Origin: Streptomyces sp. CG4
Lineage (GTDB): Bacteria > Actinomycetota > Actinomycetes > Streptomycetales > Streptomycetaceae
DNA: 64,000 nucleotides
Assembly: GCF_041080655.1 (NCBI RefSeq)
Contig: NZ_CP163525.1
Coordinates: 744,001-808,000, forward strand
Direction of reading: 5' to 3'
Made by a program: the position numbers and the translations under genes. The notes under the pieces are model-generated. The model was not told the DNA's origin. It saw nothing but the letters and a program-made list of their open reading frames with translations, and searched no databases. Shown one piece after another: positions 34,966-43,110 of this stretch (position 1 is its first letter; the number at the start of each line of letters is the position of its first letter).

Positions 34966-35264
34966 GGCGTGTCCCGCGGTGCTCCGGATGGATCCGCAAT
35001 GGCCGCTGCGCAAGCGAAGGTGGCACTCGTTGCGCAGACGGCTGCGCAACGCATCCGGGGGTCCTGCGCAGTCGGCATGTGCAGGCCGCTGCGCACACCG
35101 GAGGTGAATTCCTTCTTGGGCCGCACGCCCGGCAGAGCGTGCGCAATCGGGCTGCGACGGCTGACTGCTGAGGACGGCGTCACGCACGACTCACCGGAGG
35201 ACTGCCCCCAGAGCTGCGTCCCCCCGATGCCTCGGCCAGCTCCCTGTCTCGCCCTCTTCACGGC

Positions 35265-35412
35265 GGTTGTCGGCTCAGTCGCGCCCGACCGTGGTCCGGG
35301 CCCGTGGTCGGGCTCATGGTCGGCCCGACCACAGGCCCGACCACGGGCTTTGTGTCCTCATCGTGACCGTGGTCGGGGGTTCATGGTCGGTGGTCTGGTC
35401 GGGGCCCGCAGG
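35265..35412 (+). repeat. Block R3, copy 2, and GTCGG-rich iteron cluster
   Basis: It includes the palindrome GGTCGGCCCGACC at 35318-35330, a further CCCGACCACGGGC, and the R3 copy at 35337-35394 ending CCGTGGTCGGGGG, then GGTCGGTGGTCTGGTCGG. It is the densest iteron block and ends 45 bases before the transfer operon start, so it may also act as the operon's operator. Confidence 0.65.
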
Positions 35413-35458
35413 TTTTCTCAAGGTCAGCAAGTACACGTTCTGACCTGGGAGTTTGACC

Positions 35459-36394
35459 ATGTCTCCTGGCAAGCAGGCCTCAGAGAGTGAGGCTGGTGCT
35501 GCGATGGCCGCGGGCGCCCGGCTGGAGAGGATGCGGCGCCGCGTGCGCCTGTCGCGGCTGGCCTTGTTCACCGCGATCGCGGCCGGGCCCGTCGCCCTGG
35601 GCGTCACCGTGATGTCCGGCCCGACCACGGTTGCGGCCGCCCCCTCGGCCAAGCCGACCGCCGTACGCACGACGACGGCCGGCGCCGACCCGGCGGGCTA
35701 TGCGCAGCTGTTCGCCGGCGCATGGCTGCGCAGTAGTACCAGTGACGAGAACGGTGCGCAGTCGCGGCTTGCGCAGTCGATGGCGCCGGACGTCGATCTG
35801 CCCGACCCGGCGGCCGATGCGCAGCAGAAGCCTCAGTCGGTGGCCGCGGTGCGCAGTTGGCAGCGCGGTACCGACGAGTGGGCGGTGACGGTGGCTGCGC
35901 AGTACGCCGACGGCCGGGTGCGCTACTTCGTCGTCCCCGTGGTGGCCGACACTGCGGGCGGCTCGTTCACGGTGACCGGCGCCCCCGGCGTGGTGGCCGG
36001 CCCGGCTCGTGCTGAGGTGCCGAAGTCGCCGTACACGGTGACCGTCCCATCCGGTAGCGATCTGGCGGTGGCGGTCGGGGAGTTCCTCAGCGCGTACCTG
36101 ACCGGGGCCGGACAGGTCGACCGCTACCTCGGGCCCGGCGTGAAGCTGTCGGCTGTCTCCCCCGCGCCCTACGCCACGGCCACGGTGCAGCAGTTGCTCG
36201 CAATCAAGGAGGCCGGGGCCGCCGGGTCCGTCCCCGCTGACGGCACCACGGTGCGCGTCCAGGCGGCTGTCGAAGCCCGGGACAGCGGCGGGCTGTGGCC
36301 GCTGGCGTACGAGCTCACTCTCAGAGCCCGCTCGGGCCGGCGGGAGATCGCCGCGCTTGAGTCCGGGACCGCCCAGGGCGGAGGTGCCCGATGA
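35459..36394 (+). CDS. TcpC-like conjugation protein (VirB8-like scaffold)
   Basis: This 311-residue membrane protein starts at ATG 35459 after GGGAG. A short basic N-terminus precedes one hydrophobic helix (about 34-53). Two extracellular NTF2-like domains follow (about 75-180 and 190-305), ending in LTLRARSGRREIAALESG. The arrangement is that of TcpC of clostridial plasmid pCW3 and ICE proteins, the VirB8-like scaffold of Gram-positive conjugation channels. Its stop overlaps the next start by four bases. The early coding region contains seven TGCGCA hexamers, continuing the upstream cluster. Confidence 0.8.
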   Translation: MSPGKQASESEAGAAMAAGARLERMRRRVRLSRLALFTAIAAGPVALGVTVMSGPTTVAAAPSAKPTAVRTTTAGADPAGYAQLFAGAWLRSSTSDENGAQSRLAQSMAPDVDLPDPAADAQQKPQSVAAVRSWQRGTDEWAVTVAAQYADGRVRYFVVPVVADTAGGSFTVTGAPGVVAGPARAEVPKSPYTVTVPSGSDLAVAVGEFLSAYLTGAGQVDRYLGPGVKLSAVSPAPYATATVQQLLAIKEAGAAGSVPADGTTVRVQAAVEARDSGGLWPLAYELTLRARSGRREIAALESGTAQGGGAR

Positions 36395-36732
36395 ACACGG
36401 TGCACAGCGTGATGCTCGCCGGGCAGCTGGACGACCTCGGCAACAGCTGGATCACCATGTTCAAGGACTGGGCGACCAAAGGCCTGCAGGCCGGTCTGGT
36501 CTGTCTCGTCGTCGTGATCATGATCCAAAAGTTCAGCTTGAAGGCCGGGATCGGCGCCCTGCTGCTGATGGTGATCGCGCTCGGTCTGTACAACAGCCGC
36601 AACGACCTGGCGAACATGTTCACCGACGAGGTGAAGAACCCGTCCAGGGGCGCAGCGGCCGTCCCCGGCACCGTGACGTCCGAACTCCCCGCCCACCGTG
36701 ACCACTCAGCGGGCGTCGGAGGCTGGCTATGA
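36391..36732 (+). CDS. Small two-helix membrane protein of the transfer operon (TcpD/VirB2-like)
   Basis: This 113-residue protein has two adjacent hydrophobic helices (about 31-47 and 51-67) after an amphipathic start, then a short polar tail. Small two-helix proteins in this operon position correspond to TcpD or to pilin-like VirB2 subunits. There is no signal peptide cleavage motif, so a TcpD-like structural role is more likely. Start and stop overlap both neighbours by four bases. Confidence 0.7.
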   Translation: MNTVHSVMLAGQLDDLGNSWITMFKDWATKGLQAGLVCLVVVIMIQKFSLKAGIGALLLMVIALGLYNSRNDLANMFTDEVKNPSRGAAAVPGTVTSELPAHRDHSAGVGGWL

Positions 36733-37289
36733 GCGCGGCCGCCGGCCGGGTGGGCCGCTTCTACACCACCGCCCGCCGCCACCCCTGGGTGCTGGGCAAG
36801 GTCGCCGACTGGCGAATCCCCCTCGGCCCCTACACCCCCGCACAGATCACGGTCGCCGTCGGCGGCGGCTTCCTCCTGATCAAGACCATCAGCTGGTGGT
36901 CGTGGATGGGACCGGTCCCCCTCGTCGCGTGGATCCTGGCCATCTGGGCAGTGCGTCGGCCGAAGATCCGGGGTCGGGCCCCGCTGCAGGCCGCAGTGGA
37001 CTGGGTACTGCTCGGCTGGCAGCCGCGGGGAGGGCGGATCGGCGGGCGGGCCGCCCGCGACCGCGGACCGAGGCCGCTGCTCGGCGGCTTCACGATCGAA
37101 GGCGCAATCGAAGACGCGCCCCCGACGGAGCCCGCACCGTCCCATGCCCTCCGGGCGCCGCGCCCGCACCCGGCCGCGGGCCGCAAGTCCGCGCGCCGCC
37201 GCATCGAACCGGCTGCTCCCGCACCGGGGACGCCGGTCTCGGGAGTGCAGCAGTTGCTCGCGCTCGCCGGAGAGGGGGGTGCGCGGTGA
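36729..37289 (+). CDS. TcpE-like conjugation membrane protein (VirB3-like)
   Basis: This 186-residue protein has a basic N-terminus (FYTTARRHPWVLGKVADWRI) and two hydrophobic helices (about 40-55 and 60-76). A Pro/Arg-rich cytoplasmic tail follows. It matches the TcpE/PrgI-type proteins that sit just before the VirB4 ATPase in Gram-positive transfer operons. The stop overlaps the GTG of the ATPase gene. Confidence 0.75.
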   Translation: MSAAAGRVGRFYTTARRHPWVLGKVADWRIPLGPYTPAQITVAVGGGFLLIKTISWWSWMGPVPLVAWILAIWAVRRPKIRGRAPLQAAVDWVLLGWQPRGGRIGGRAARDRGPRPLLGGFTIEGAIEDAPPTEPAPSHALRAPRPHPAAGRKSARRRIEPAAPAPGTPVSGVQQLLALAGEGGAR

Positions 37290-39970
37290 GGGTTCCTGTC
37301 CGTCACATCGCCGGGCACCTGGTGTGGTCGGTCCAGGGCGGCGTGTGGGCGATCTACCGCCTTCACCCGGGCCCGGATGCGCAGGGGCAGCGCGAGGAGA
37401 CCGTCCAGGGAACCTACGTGCCCGCAGCGGTCCGCGACGAACAGCTCGCCAGGGTCACGCATTTGGTGCGGTCGCTGTCCGGGGCACCTCGGTTGTTCGG
37501 TCTGTGCGCGCAGGTCGACGCCGGTGAGGTCGCCCTGAGGATGATCGAGGGCATCGAGCCGGCCGAGCAGGCGCCGGGCGCGGGCCGGCATCCGTGGGTG
37601 GAGAACGTGGAGGCCACCCTGGATCTGCTGGACGACCAGGAGATGCACCGCCGCACCCTGTGGCTGGCCGTGCCCCTGAAGACCGAGACGGCCGGGCTTC
37701 AAATGTCGGCTTCCCTCGGCGCGGCGTGGGCCGAGCTGTCCCCGGCGCTGGGCTTGCGCCCGGCACCGGTGGCGCGGCGCGAGGTGACCGCTTACCGCGA
37801 GCAAGCCTCGCGGGTTGAGGCCGCACTCGCCGGTGGCGTCGCCTTCCGTCCGGCCCGCCCGGCGGAGATCGTGTGGATGATCCAGCACGCCCTCCACCGC
37901 GGCCTGGCGGAGCCGCTGCTCGCCGAGGCCGAGACCAGCGAGCTGTACGGCGGGCACGTCCGTGACGGCGTGCTGCGCTCCCCCAGCTACGCCGACCTCG
38001 GCCAGGTCCGCCTGCAGGAAGGCGGCATCGACCCCGAACTCGACGACGTCGACGAGCTCAAGAACGCGGGCCAGATCACGCGGTCGGGCCGCAAGGCCTG
38101 GTGGCGGCTGAACACCGGCTCGCCGCTCGGCCGGCGCTGGCTCCAGGTCGAAACGGACGCCGGCGTCGGCTACCAGGCCCAACTCGCCCTGGCCGAGTGC
38201 CCTCCCACGGTCAGCCAGGACGCCGCCGACCTGTTCGCCCAGCTGGAAACACTGGACTTCCCCGTCGACTACACCGTCGATCTCACCCTGGTCCCGGCGG
38301 AGCGGGCGCGCGACCAGGTGCGGCGCAAGAAGAACGAACTGATCGACCAGGCCGACCAGTACGACGCCCGCCCCACCGGCATGCCCGCCTCGCTGACCGA
38401 CGCCGCCCGCGACCTGGGCGAGCTCGACGCCCGCCTGTCGCGGACGTCCGTCGAGGTCGAGGTCCAGTCCGTGACCGTGCTGACCGTGTGGGGGCCGACT
38501 GCCGCCGTCTGCGACGCCCGGGCCCGCGCCCTGGCCGCGCTGCTCGGCGGCGCCGACTACCGTGCGGTGCGCCCGGCCGGACTGCAGGAGCCACTGTTCA
38601 CCCTGGGCCTGCCCGGCACGGTGCGGCCAGGGGTGGTGCGGGAGTTCACCCAGCACCAGATCAGCGAGGACTGGGCGCTGGGCGGCGCCTTCACCGTTTC
38701 CGAGGTCGGCGACCCGAACGGCATGTTCCTCGGGATCGACCTGGACTGCGGCACCACCCGCCCCGTGATGATCAACGTGGCGGATGCGCCCAAGGTGGAC
38801 GCCTCGGCCTCGATGGGCATCGTCGGGGACCTGGGCGCGGGCAAGAGCGTCCTGCAGAAACTGGTGTCGGAGGCGGTGTGGGCGCGCGGAGGCTGCGCGA
38901 TCTGCATCGACCGCACCCCGGTACGCGAGTGGGCCACCTTCGCCCGCACCGCAGCCAAAGGCCGCGTACAGATCATCGACGCCGCGCAGGCCGAGGTGTC
39001 CATCGACCCGTTGCGCATGTTCGACGGCCCCGAGGGCCGCCACTACGCCCTGTCCTACCTCACCCTGCAACTCGGCATCGGCCCGATGAGCACCAACGGC
39101 GAGGTTCTCCACCACGCCGTCGAGCAGGCCGCCGCCGATCCGCAGCCGTCCATGCACCGCGTCCTTGAAGTCCTCGAGCAGATGGCCACGAGCGAGGCGG
39201 GCAAGCGGCAGGACGCGGCTGCCACCCTCGCCGGCCTCATCCGCGTGGTCGCCGCCAACTCCCTGGCGGCGATGGTGTTCGACCCGGCATTGCCTCCGGT
39301 ACGCCTGGACGCCTCCAGCGCCTCGGACATGATCGTGATCACGACCACCGGTCTGAAACTGCCGCCGAAGGCCGCGTTCACCAACCCCGAGATCCTGCAT
39401 CAGCAGCCGCTGGAAGCGCTGATCGGGCGGGCCGTGCTCTACCTGATCGCCGCGATAGCCCGGCAGACCGCGTTCGAGGACCCCGAGCGTTTCACCGCAG
39501 TGGTCCTGGACGAGCTGTACTGGCTCACCAGCTCAGCCGAGGGCACCGCCCTGGTCCACGAGATCCTCCACGACGGCCGCAAGCACGGCGCCGGCCTCAT
39601 CGCCGGCTCACAGGATGCCGAGGAACTCGGCCCGGACCGCGGGCTGATGGCCTACCGCGCACTGGCCCGAACCACCGACCGCGAACGCGCTGGCCGCGGC
39701 CTGGAGTTCGTCGGCCTCGACCCCCACAACCCGGAACTCGTACGACTCGTGACCACAGGCCTGTCCCCCGTCGGGCAGAAGGGCCGCGAGGGCGAGTTCC
39801 TGCTGGCCTGCCCCCGGCAGAACACCGGCCGCGTCAAGGCCGTCATCCCCCGCATCACACGCATCGCCTCCTCCATCACCACCACACCGGGACGACGCAC
39901 GAGCGCCGGCTCACCGACCGCATCCGAGCCCAACGCCGCCGATGCCCGCCCGAAGGAATACCACCGATGA
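37286..39970 (+). CDS. VirB4-like conjugation ATPase
   Basis: This 894-residue ATPase powers assembly of the mating channel. The N-terminal half (about 1-480) is the VirB4-type adaptor (FRPARPAEIVWMIQHALHRG). The motor has Walker A GDLGAGKS at residues 514-521 and Walker B VVLDELYWL with Asp at 742. It starts at GTG 37286, overlapping the TcpE-like stop, and ends by ATGA overlap with the next gene. The large frame upstream of the GTG overlaps the TcpE-like gene and is not coding. It seems intact and full length. Confidence 0.92.
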   Translation: MRVPVRHIAGHLVWSVQGGVWAIYRLHPGPDAQGQREETVQGTYVPAAVRDEQLARVTHLVRSLSGAPRLFGLCAQVDAGEVALRMIEGIEPAEQAPGAGRHPWVENVEATLDLLDDQEMHRRTLWLAVPLKTETAGLQMSASLGAAWAELSPALGLRPAPVARREVTAYREQASRVEAALAGGVAFRPARPAEIVWMIQHALHRGLAEPLLAEAETSELYGGHVRDGVLRSPSYADLGQVRLQEGGIDPELDDVDELKNAGQITRSGRKAWWRLNTGSPLGRRWLQVETDAGVGYQAQLALAECPPTVSQDAADLFAQLETLDFPVDYTVDLTLVPAERARDQVRRKKNELIDQADQYDARPTGMPASLTDAARDLGELDARLSRTSVEVEVQSVTVLTVWGPTAAVCDARARALAALLGGADYRAVRPAGLQEPLFTLGLPGTVRPGVVREFTQHQISEDWALGGAFTVSEVGDPNGMFLGIDLDCGTTRPVMINVADAPKVDASASMGIVGDLGAGKSVLQKLVSEAVWARGGCAICIDRTPVREWATFARTAAKGRVQIIDAAQAEVSIDPLRMFDGPEGRHYALSYLTLQLGIGPMSTNGEVLHHAVEQAAADPQPSMHRVLEVLEQMATSEAGKRQDAAATLAGLIRVVAANSLAAMVFDPALPPVRLDASSASDMIVITTTGLKLPPKAAFTNPEILHQQPLEALIGRAVLYLIAAIARQTAFEDPERFTAVVLDELYWLTSSAEGTALVHEILHDGRKHGAGLIAGSQDAEELGPDRGLMAYRALARTTDRERAGRGLEFVGLDPHNPELVRLVTTGLSPVGQKGREGEFLLACPRQNTGRVKAVIPRITRIASSITTTPGRRTSAGSPTASEPNAADARPKEYHR

Positions 39971-40311
39971 TCTCCTCCTCCTGGGACCGTTCTCGGCGCA
40001 TCGCCGCGGCGTGCAGCATCCTGACCGTGGCCGCCGTGGCCGCCGGCGTACTGGTGCTGGCCCTCTCGGTCGGCCTGCCGCAATCGTGGTGGCCGCACAC
40101 CGGGCAGGCCTTCGCCGCCGACAGGCATCGCGGCCACCGCGACCGCTGCGCGCCCATCGTGGGCCCGGCCAAGGCGTACTGCGAACGCGGCACCGCCACC
40201 TCGGGACACCACCACGCGGGGGCGGCCTGGCGGCTGGTGCCGGCCGGAGCCGGGGTGGCCGCGCTCGTGCTGTGGCGCAGCCGCCGCTCGGCCGCGCAGA
40301 AGCGGGGCTGA
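39967..40311 (+). CDS. Small two-helix membrane protein of the transfer operon
   Basis: This 114-residue protein has hydrophobic helices at about 13-37 and 85-102. The loop between them is extracytoplasmic and His/Cys-containing (RCAPIVGPAKAYCERG), and could form a disulfide. I recognise no family. It is coupled by ATGA to the VirB4-like gene and lies four bases before the VirB6-like gene. Confidence 0.65.
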   Translation: MISSSWDRSRRIAAACSILTVAAVAAGVLVLALSVGLPQSWWPHTGQAFAADRHRGHRDRCAPIVGPAKAYCERGTATSGHHHAGAAWRLVPAGAGVAALVLWRSRRSAAQKRG

Positions 40312-40315
40312 CACC

Positions 40316-43033
40316 ATGTTCCGCCCAGACCGCGGCACCCTGCGCGCAGCCGGATTCGTAGTGCTGCTCACCGGGGTCTTCCTCATGGTCAACACCCAGG
40401 TCGTGTACGCGGCGAGCAGCAGTAGCGAGACCGGGGACCTGCTCTCCCCGCTGAACATCCCGTCCTCCGAGGGGGTGCCGATCGACGGCTACGACCTGAA
40501 CGCTTCGGGTGGCTCCATCGTCAACTTCAGGGGACGGGCCCTGGCCTTCGCCCTGTCCGGGCTGTTCACGTTGATCCGGCTGCTGGTCGGGCTGGCGGGG
40601 TGGGCCATCGAGCTGGCCTTCCGGTTCCCACTCCTGAAGATCCTCATCCACCCGGCGCAGAAGGTCGCCGACACCTACGACCACATCGTCGTTGACACCC
40701 TCGGGCTGAAAGGTCTGCTGCTGGCCTGGGCGTTCGTGTTCGCCTGTTTCATGATCGTGCGGGGCCGGGTCGGCCGCGGTCTGGGCGAGATCTTCCTGAC
40801 CCTGCTCATCGCGGCGTTCGCGGCTTCCGCGTTCGTCCGCCCCGACTACCTGCTCGCGAAGGACGGCCCGCTGGGCCAAGGCCAGCAAGTGGCCGCCAGC
40901 GTCGCCCAGCAGAGCGTCAACTACTACCACTGGGGCGGCAAGATCGCCAGCAAGGACCCCTGCGACGGAATGGCCGGCAGGGCCGAGCTGAAGTGCCTTC
41001 AACGAGAAGGCGAAGCTCCGGTCACCGCCGAGGACGTGGCCCGCCCGCTGCAGGACTCGATCACCAACGCACTGATCGTCAAGCCGTACATGCTGCTCGA
41101 GTATGGACGCACCCTCGACCCCTCCAAGGCGTCCGATGCCAAGGCCTACGCCGTCCATCTGAAATGGGTCAGCGGCTGGTACAACCCCGACGTCCAGATG
41201 GGTACGAACTGCGGCCAGTTCGCCCCGCCGATGCGGTCCACCTGCGAGGACTGGAAGGAGAAGAGGCAAAAGGCCAAGGACGCCTGCAGCATGATCAAAG
41301 GAGCGGCCAAGGAGTTCTGCGAAGAGGACAAGGGCGTACTCCGTAAGGAGACCCTGCCGCCCCTGACGTCGAGCGGGGATCTGCTGGACTCACCGAACGC
41401 GGTCGTCACCGACGAGGACCAGGCGTTCATGGCCTTTCTCTCCGACATGAAGAGAGCCGGCCCCGTCGGCAAATCCTGTGCCGAGTATGCGGAGAAGCCG
41501 ACCTGGTGGCGAGTCGGAGGCGCCGCCCTGCTGCTCGTCGCAGCACTGTTCATCTGCGGCATGCTGCTCTCCAGCGCCATCGTGCTGCTCGGCACCCAGG
41601 GCATCTGCGTGGCGGCCGCAGCCGCGGGCGGCGTCACCTTCGTCGCCGGGATGCTGCCCGGCCCCGCACGCCAGTCCGTGTGGAAGTGGCTGTCCCTGTG
41701 GGGCATCGCGATTCTCGCGATGGTCGGCATCTGCGCCTTCGTGCCGTTCTTCGGCATCGCGGTGGACGCCACCATCACCAACGGACCCGACCTGATGGTC
41801 GAGCGGATCCTCCTGATCGACGTCCTCGCCATCGCCGGCGCCGCCGGGCACCGCCGCCTGCTGGCCGGCATCTCCTCCTTCGGCCAGCGCATGGCCATGC
41901 GGATGCGCTACGCCAAGGTCGGCGGTACCCACATGCCGGGCGACACGTCCGAACTCGGCGCCGCGCTCGCCATGAACTCCCCTGCTGCCATGGGCGGATA
42001 CGGCGGCGGGCTGCGGGCCTTCACGGGCGGCGCAGGGGGCAGGTTCGGGATGCTCGGAACCCGGCAACGGCTGATGGGCGCGCTCACCTCCCTGTTCGAC
42101 GGCGCGGGCATGCCGGTCGACACCGGCCGGATGTTCGCCGACGCCACGGCCGAGGCCGGGCGCGGGCTCGCACCGCTGACCGCGGCGGCCGCTGTGGGTG
42201 GGCTCGGGACACGACTCGGCCTGAGAGGTGCGCACTGGCTACTGATCGGCCGCCGCCCGGACCGGGACCAGCTGGCCAGGTGGCAAAGGCCCACCGCGGG
42301 CGGTGACCCGCAGCCAGGCACACCGCCCGGAGGAGGGCCGGGCGGACCAGGGGGCGCAGGGCCACGACGCCCCACTGGCCCAGGTGACCGGTACCGCGAC
42401 GAGGAGGGGCACATCGTCGACCGCAACACCGGCCAGGTACTGCACGACCAAAACGGCGACCGCACGCTGCTGGCGACCCGGGCTCACAACCGGCTTGTCC
42501 GCTTCCGCGGCTACCGCATCCTTCACCGCGGCGGCCGCGCAGCTTACGGGGCGACGGTCGGTCTGCCGGCCAACGTCCTCCGGGCCCGGGCGGGCGCCTC
42601 ACGCTACTCCCAGGACGCCCGGCAGCAGGTGCGCGTGTGGGGCAACACCGTCCGCGAGGACGGCCGGGCGTGGGGGGACACGGGGCGTCATGTGGCACGG
42701 GTGATGCGGGACCATACCGACGACCGCGGTGGGCCCGGACCGTTCGCCAGCTGCCGCATGCCGACCGCAGCCACTCCGGCCGCCGCCCCCCACGCGGCTG
42801 GCCCTTCAGGGCCTGCGCCCTCCGGTCGTCCTTCGGGTCGGCCAGCCCCTGCCACCGCACGGCCCACTCGGCCGGCGGGAGGTCCTGCGGCAACTCCGCC
42901 CCCGGCGCCTCTCGCACGCCGGGACGGCCCTGCGCCCCAGGCTCGGCTCGATCGCGGCGGGCCCGTTCTACCCGGAGGTGGGAGCGCGCGTAACCAGGCG
43001 CGCGAGGAGGCACGGCCCGGATGCAGGATCTGA
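40316..43033 (+). CDS. VirB6/TcpH-like polytopic channel protein, apparently shortened by a frame change
   Basis: This 905-residue protein starts with a signal-like helix (GFVVLLTGVFLMVNTQVVYA). Helix clusters lie at about 75-110, 125-180 and 400-520. A Cys-containing exposed domain lies between (CSMIKGAAKEFCEED), and the cytoplasmic tail is Gly/Pro-rich. It corresponds to the VirB6-like/TcpH channel component. The frame stops at 43031-43033, but the next frame from 43021 reads MQDLMRRTERDAERRRQERD to a TGA at 43108-43110 that overlaps the next gene's GTG. A one-base change near 43020 would give a 930-residue protein that keeps the coupling seen elsewhere. Confidence 0.8.
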   Translation: MFRPDRGTLRAAGFVVLLTGVFLMVNTQVVYAASSSSETGDLLSPLNIPSSEGVPIDGYDLNASGGSIVNFRGRALAFALSGLFTLIRLLVGLAGWAIELAFRFPLLKILIHPAQKVADTYDHIVVDTLGLKGLLLAWAFVFACFMIVRGRVGRGLGEIFLTLLIAAFAASAFVRPDYLLAKDGPLGQGQQVAASVAQQSVNYYHWGGKIASKDPCDGMAGRAELKCLQREGEAPVTAEDVARPLQDSITNALIVKPYMLLEYGRTLDPSKASDAKAYAVHLKWVSGWYNPDVQMGTNCGQFAPPMRSTCEDWKEKRQKAKDACSMIKGAAKEFCEEDKGVLRKETLPPLTSSGDLLDSPNAVVTDEDQAFMAFLSDMKRAGPVGKSCAEYAEKPTWWRVGGAALLLVAALFICGMLLSSAIVLLGTQGICVAAAAAGGVTFVAGMLPGPARQSVWKWLSLWGIAILAMVGICAFVPFFGIAVDATITNGPDLMVERILLIDVLAIAGAAGHRRLLAGISSFGQRMAMRMRYAKVGGTHMPGDTSELGAALAMNSPAAMGGYGGGLRAFTGGAGGRFGMLGTRQRLMGALTSLFDGAGMPVDTGRMFADATAEAGRGLAPLTAAAAVGGLGTRLGLRGAHWLLIGRRPDRDQLARWQRPTAGGDPQPGTPPGGGPGGPGGAGPRRPTGPGDRYRDEEGHIVDRNTGQVLHDQNGDRTLLATRAHNRLVRFRGYRILHRGGRAAYGATVGLPANVLRARAGASRYSQDARQQVRVWGNTVREDGRAWGDTGRHVARVMRDHTDDRGGPGPFASCRMPTAATPAAAPHAAGPSGPAPSGRPSGRPAPATARPTRPAGGPAATPPPAPLARRDGPAPQARLDRGGPVLPGGGSARNQAREEARPGCRI

Positions 43034-43110
43034 TGCGGCGGACCGAGCGCGACGCGGAACGCCGGCGTCAGGAGCGGGACCGGCGCCGGCGAGGCGGTGA
43101 GGACGAGTGA
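43021..43110 (+). CDS. Displaced C-terminal tail of the VirB6-like protein, or a 29-residue coupled ORF
   Basis: ATG 43021 opens 29 codons of a highly charged helix (TERDAERRRQERDRRRRGG) ending in a TGA that overlaps the GTG of the lysozyme gene by four bases. It could be the true C-terminus of the upstream protein after a -1 shift, or a tiny separate gene. The first is more likely, because charged tails are common in these proteins. Confidence 0.4.
   Translation: MQDLMRRTERDAERRRQERDRRRRGGEDE

Larger units (their letters stand above)
34396..35145. repeat. Cluster of eleven TGCGCA palindromes
   Basis: I count TGCGCA at 34396, 34446, 34480, 34501, 34921, 35007, 35031, 35043, 35065, 35090 and 35140. 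Seven more lie at the start of the adjoining transfer gene (35701-35905). At this GC content a hexamer with two A/T bases is expected about once in 3 kb. Confidence 0.7.
34135..35458. other. 1.3-kb repeat-rich non-coding region, candidate origin (oriT and/or oriV)
   Basis: No gene is supported here. The region lies between the divergent winged-helix gene and the transfer operon. It is built from two diverged copies of a roughly 550-650-bp unit (about 34158-34700 and 34704-35400) sharing three blocks in the same order. It also holds GGTCGG-type palindromes and a dense run of TGCGCA. These are features of replication or transfer origins and of regulatory regions that bind many protein copies. 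Confidence 0.6.

Noticed and set aside
34195..35107. Short frames in the repeat region encoding similar peptides (GACVCSMTSAHPPTP and GACVCSMPSSHPPTP)
   Set aside because: The similarity follows from the duplicated DNA blocks; there are no ribosome sites, and codon use is not selective.
34135..35458. CRISPR array
   Set aside because: Repeats differ in length and spacing, include palindromes and lack regular spacers; no cas genes are near.
36698..37285. Longer N-terminus for the VirB4-like ATPase
   Set aside because: This part overlaps the TcpE-like gene in another frame; GTG 37286 with a GTGA overlap fits the operon pattern better.
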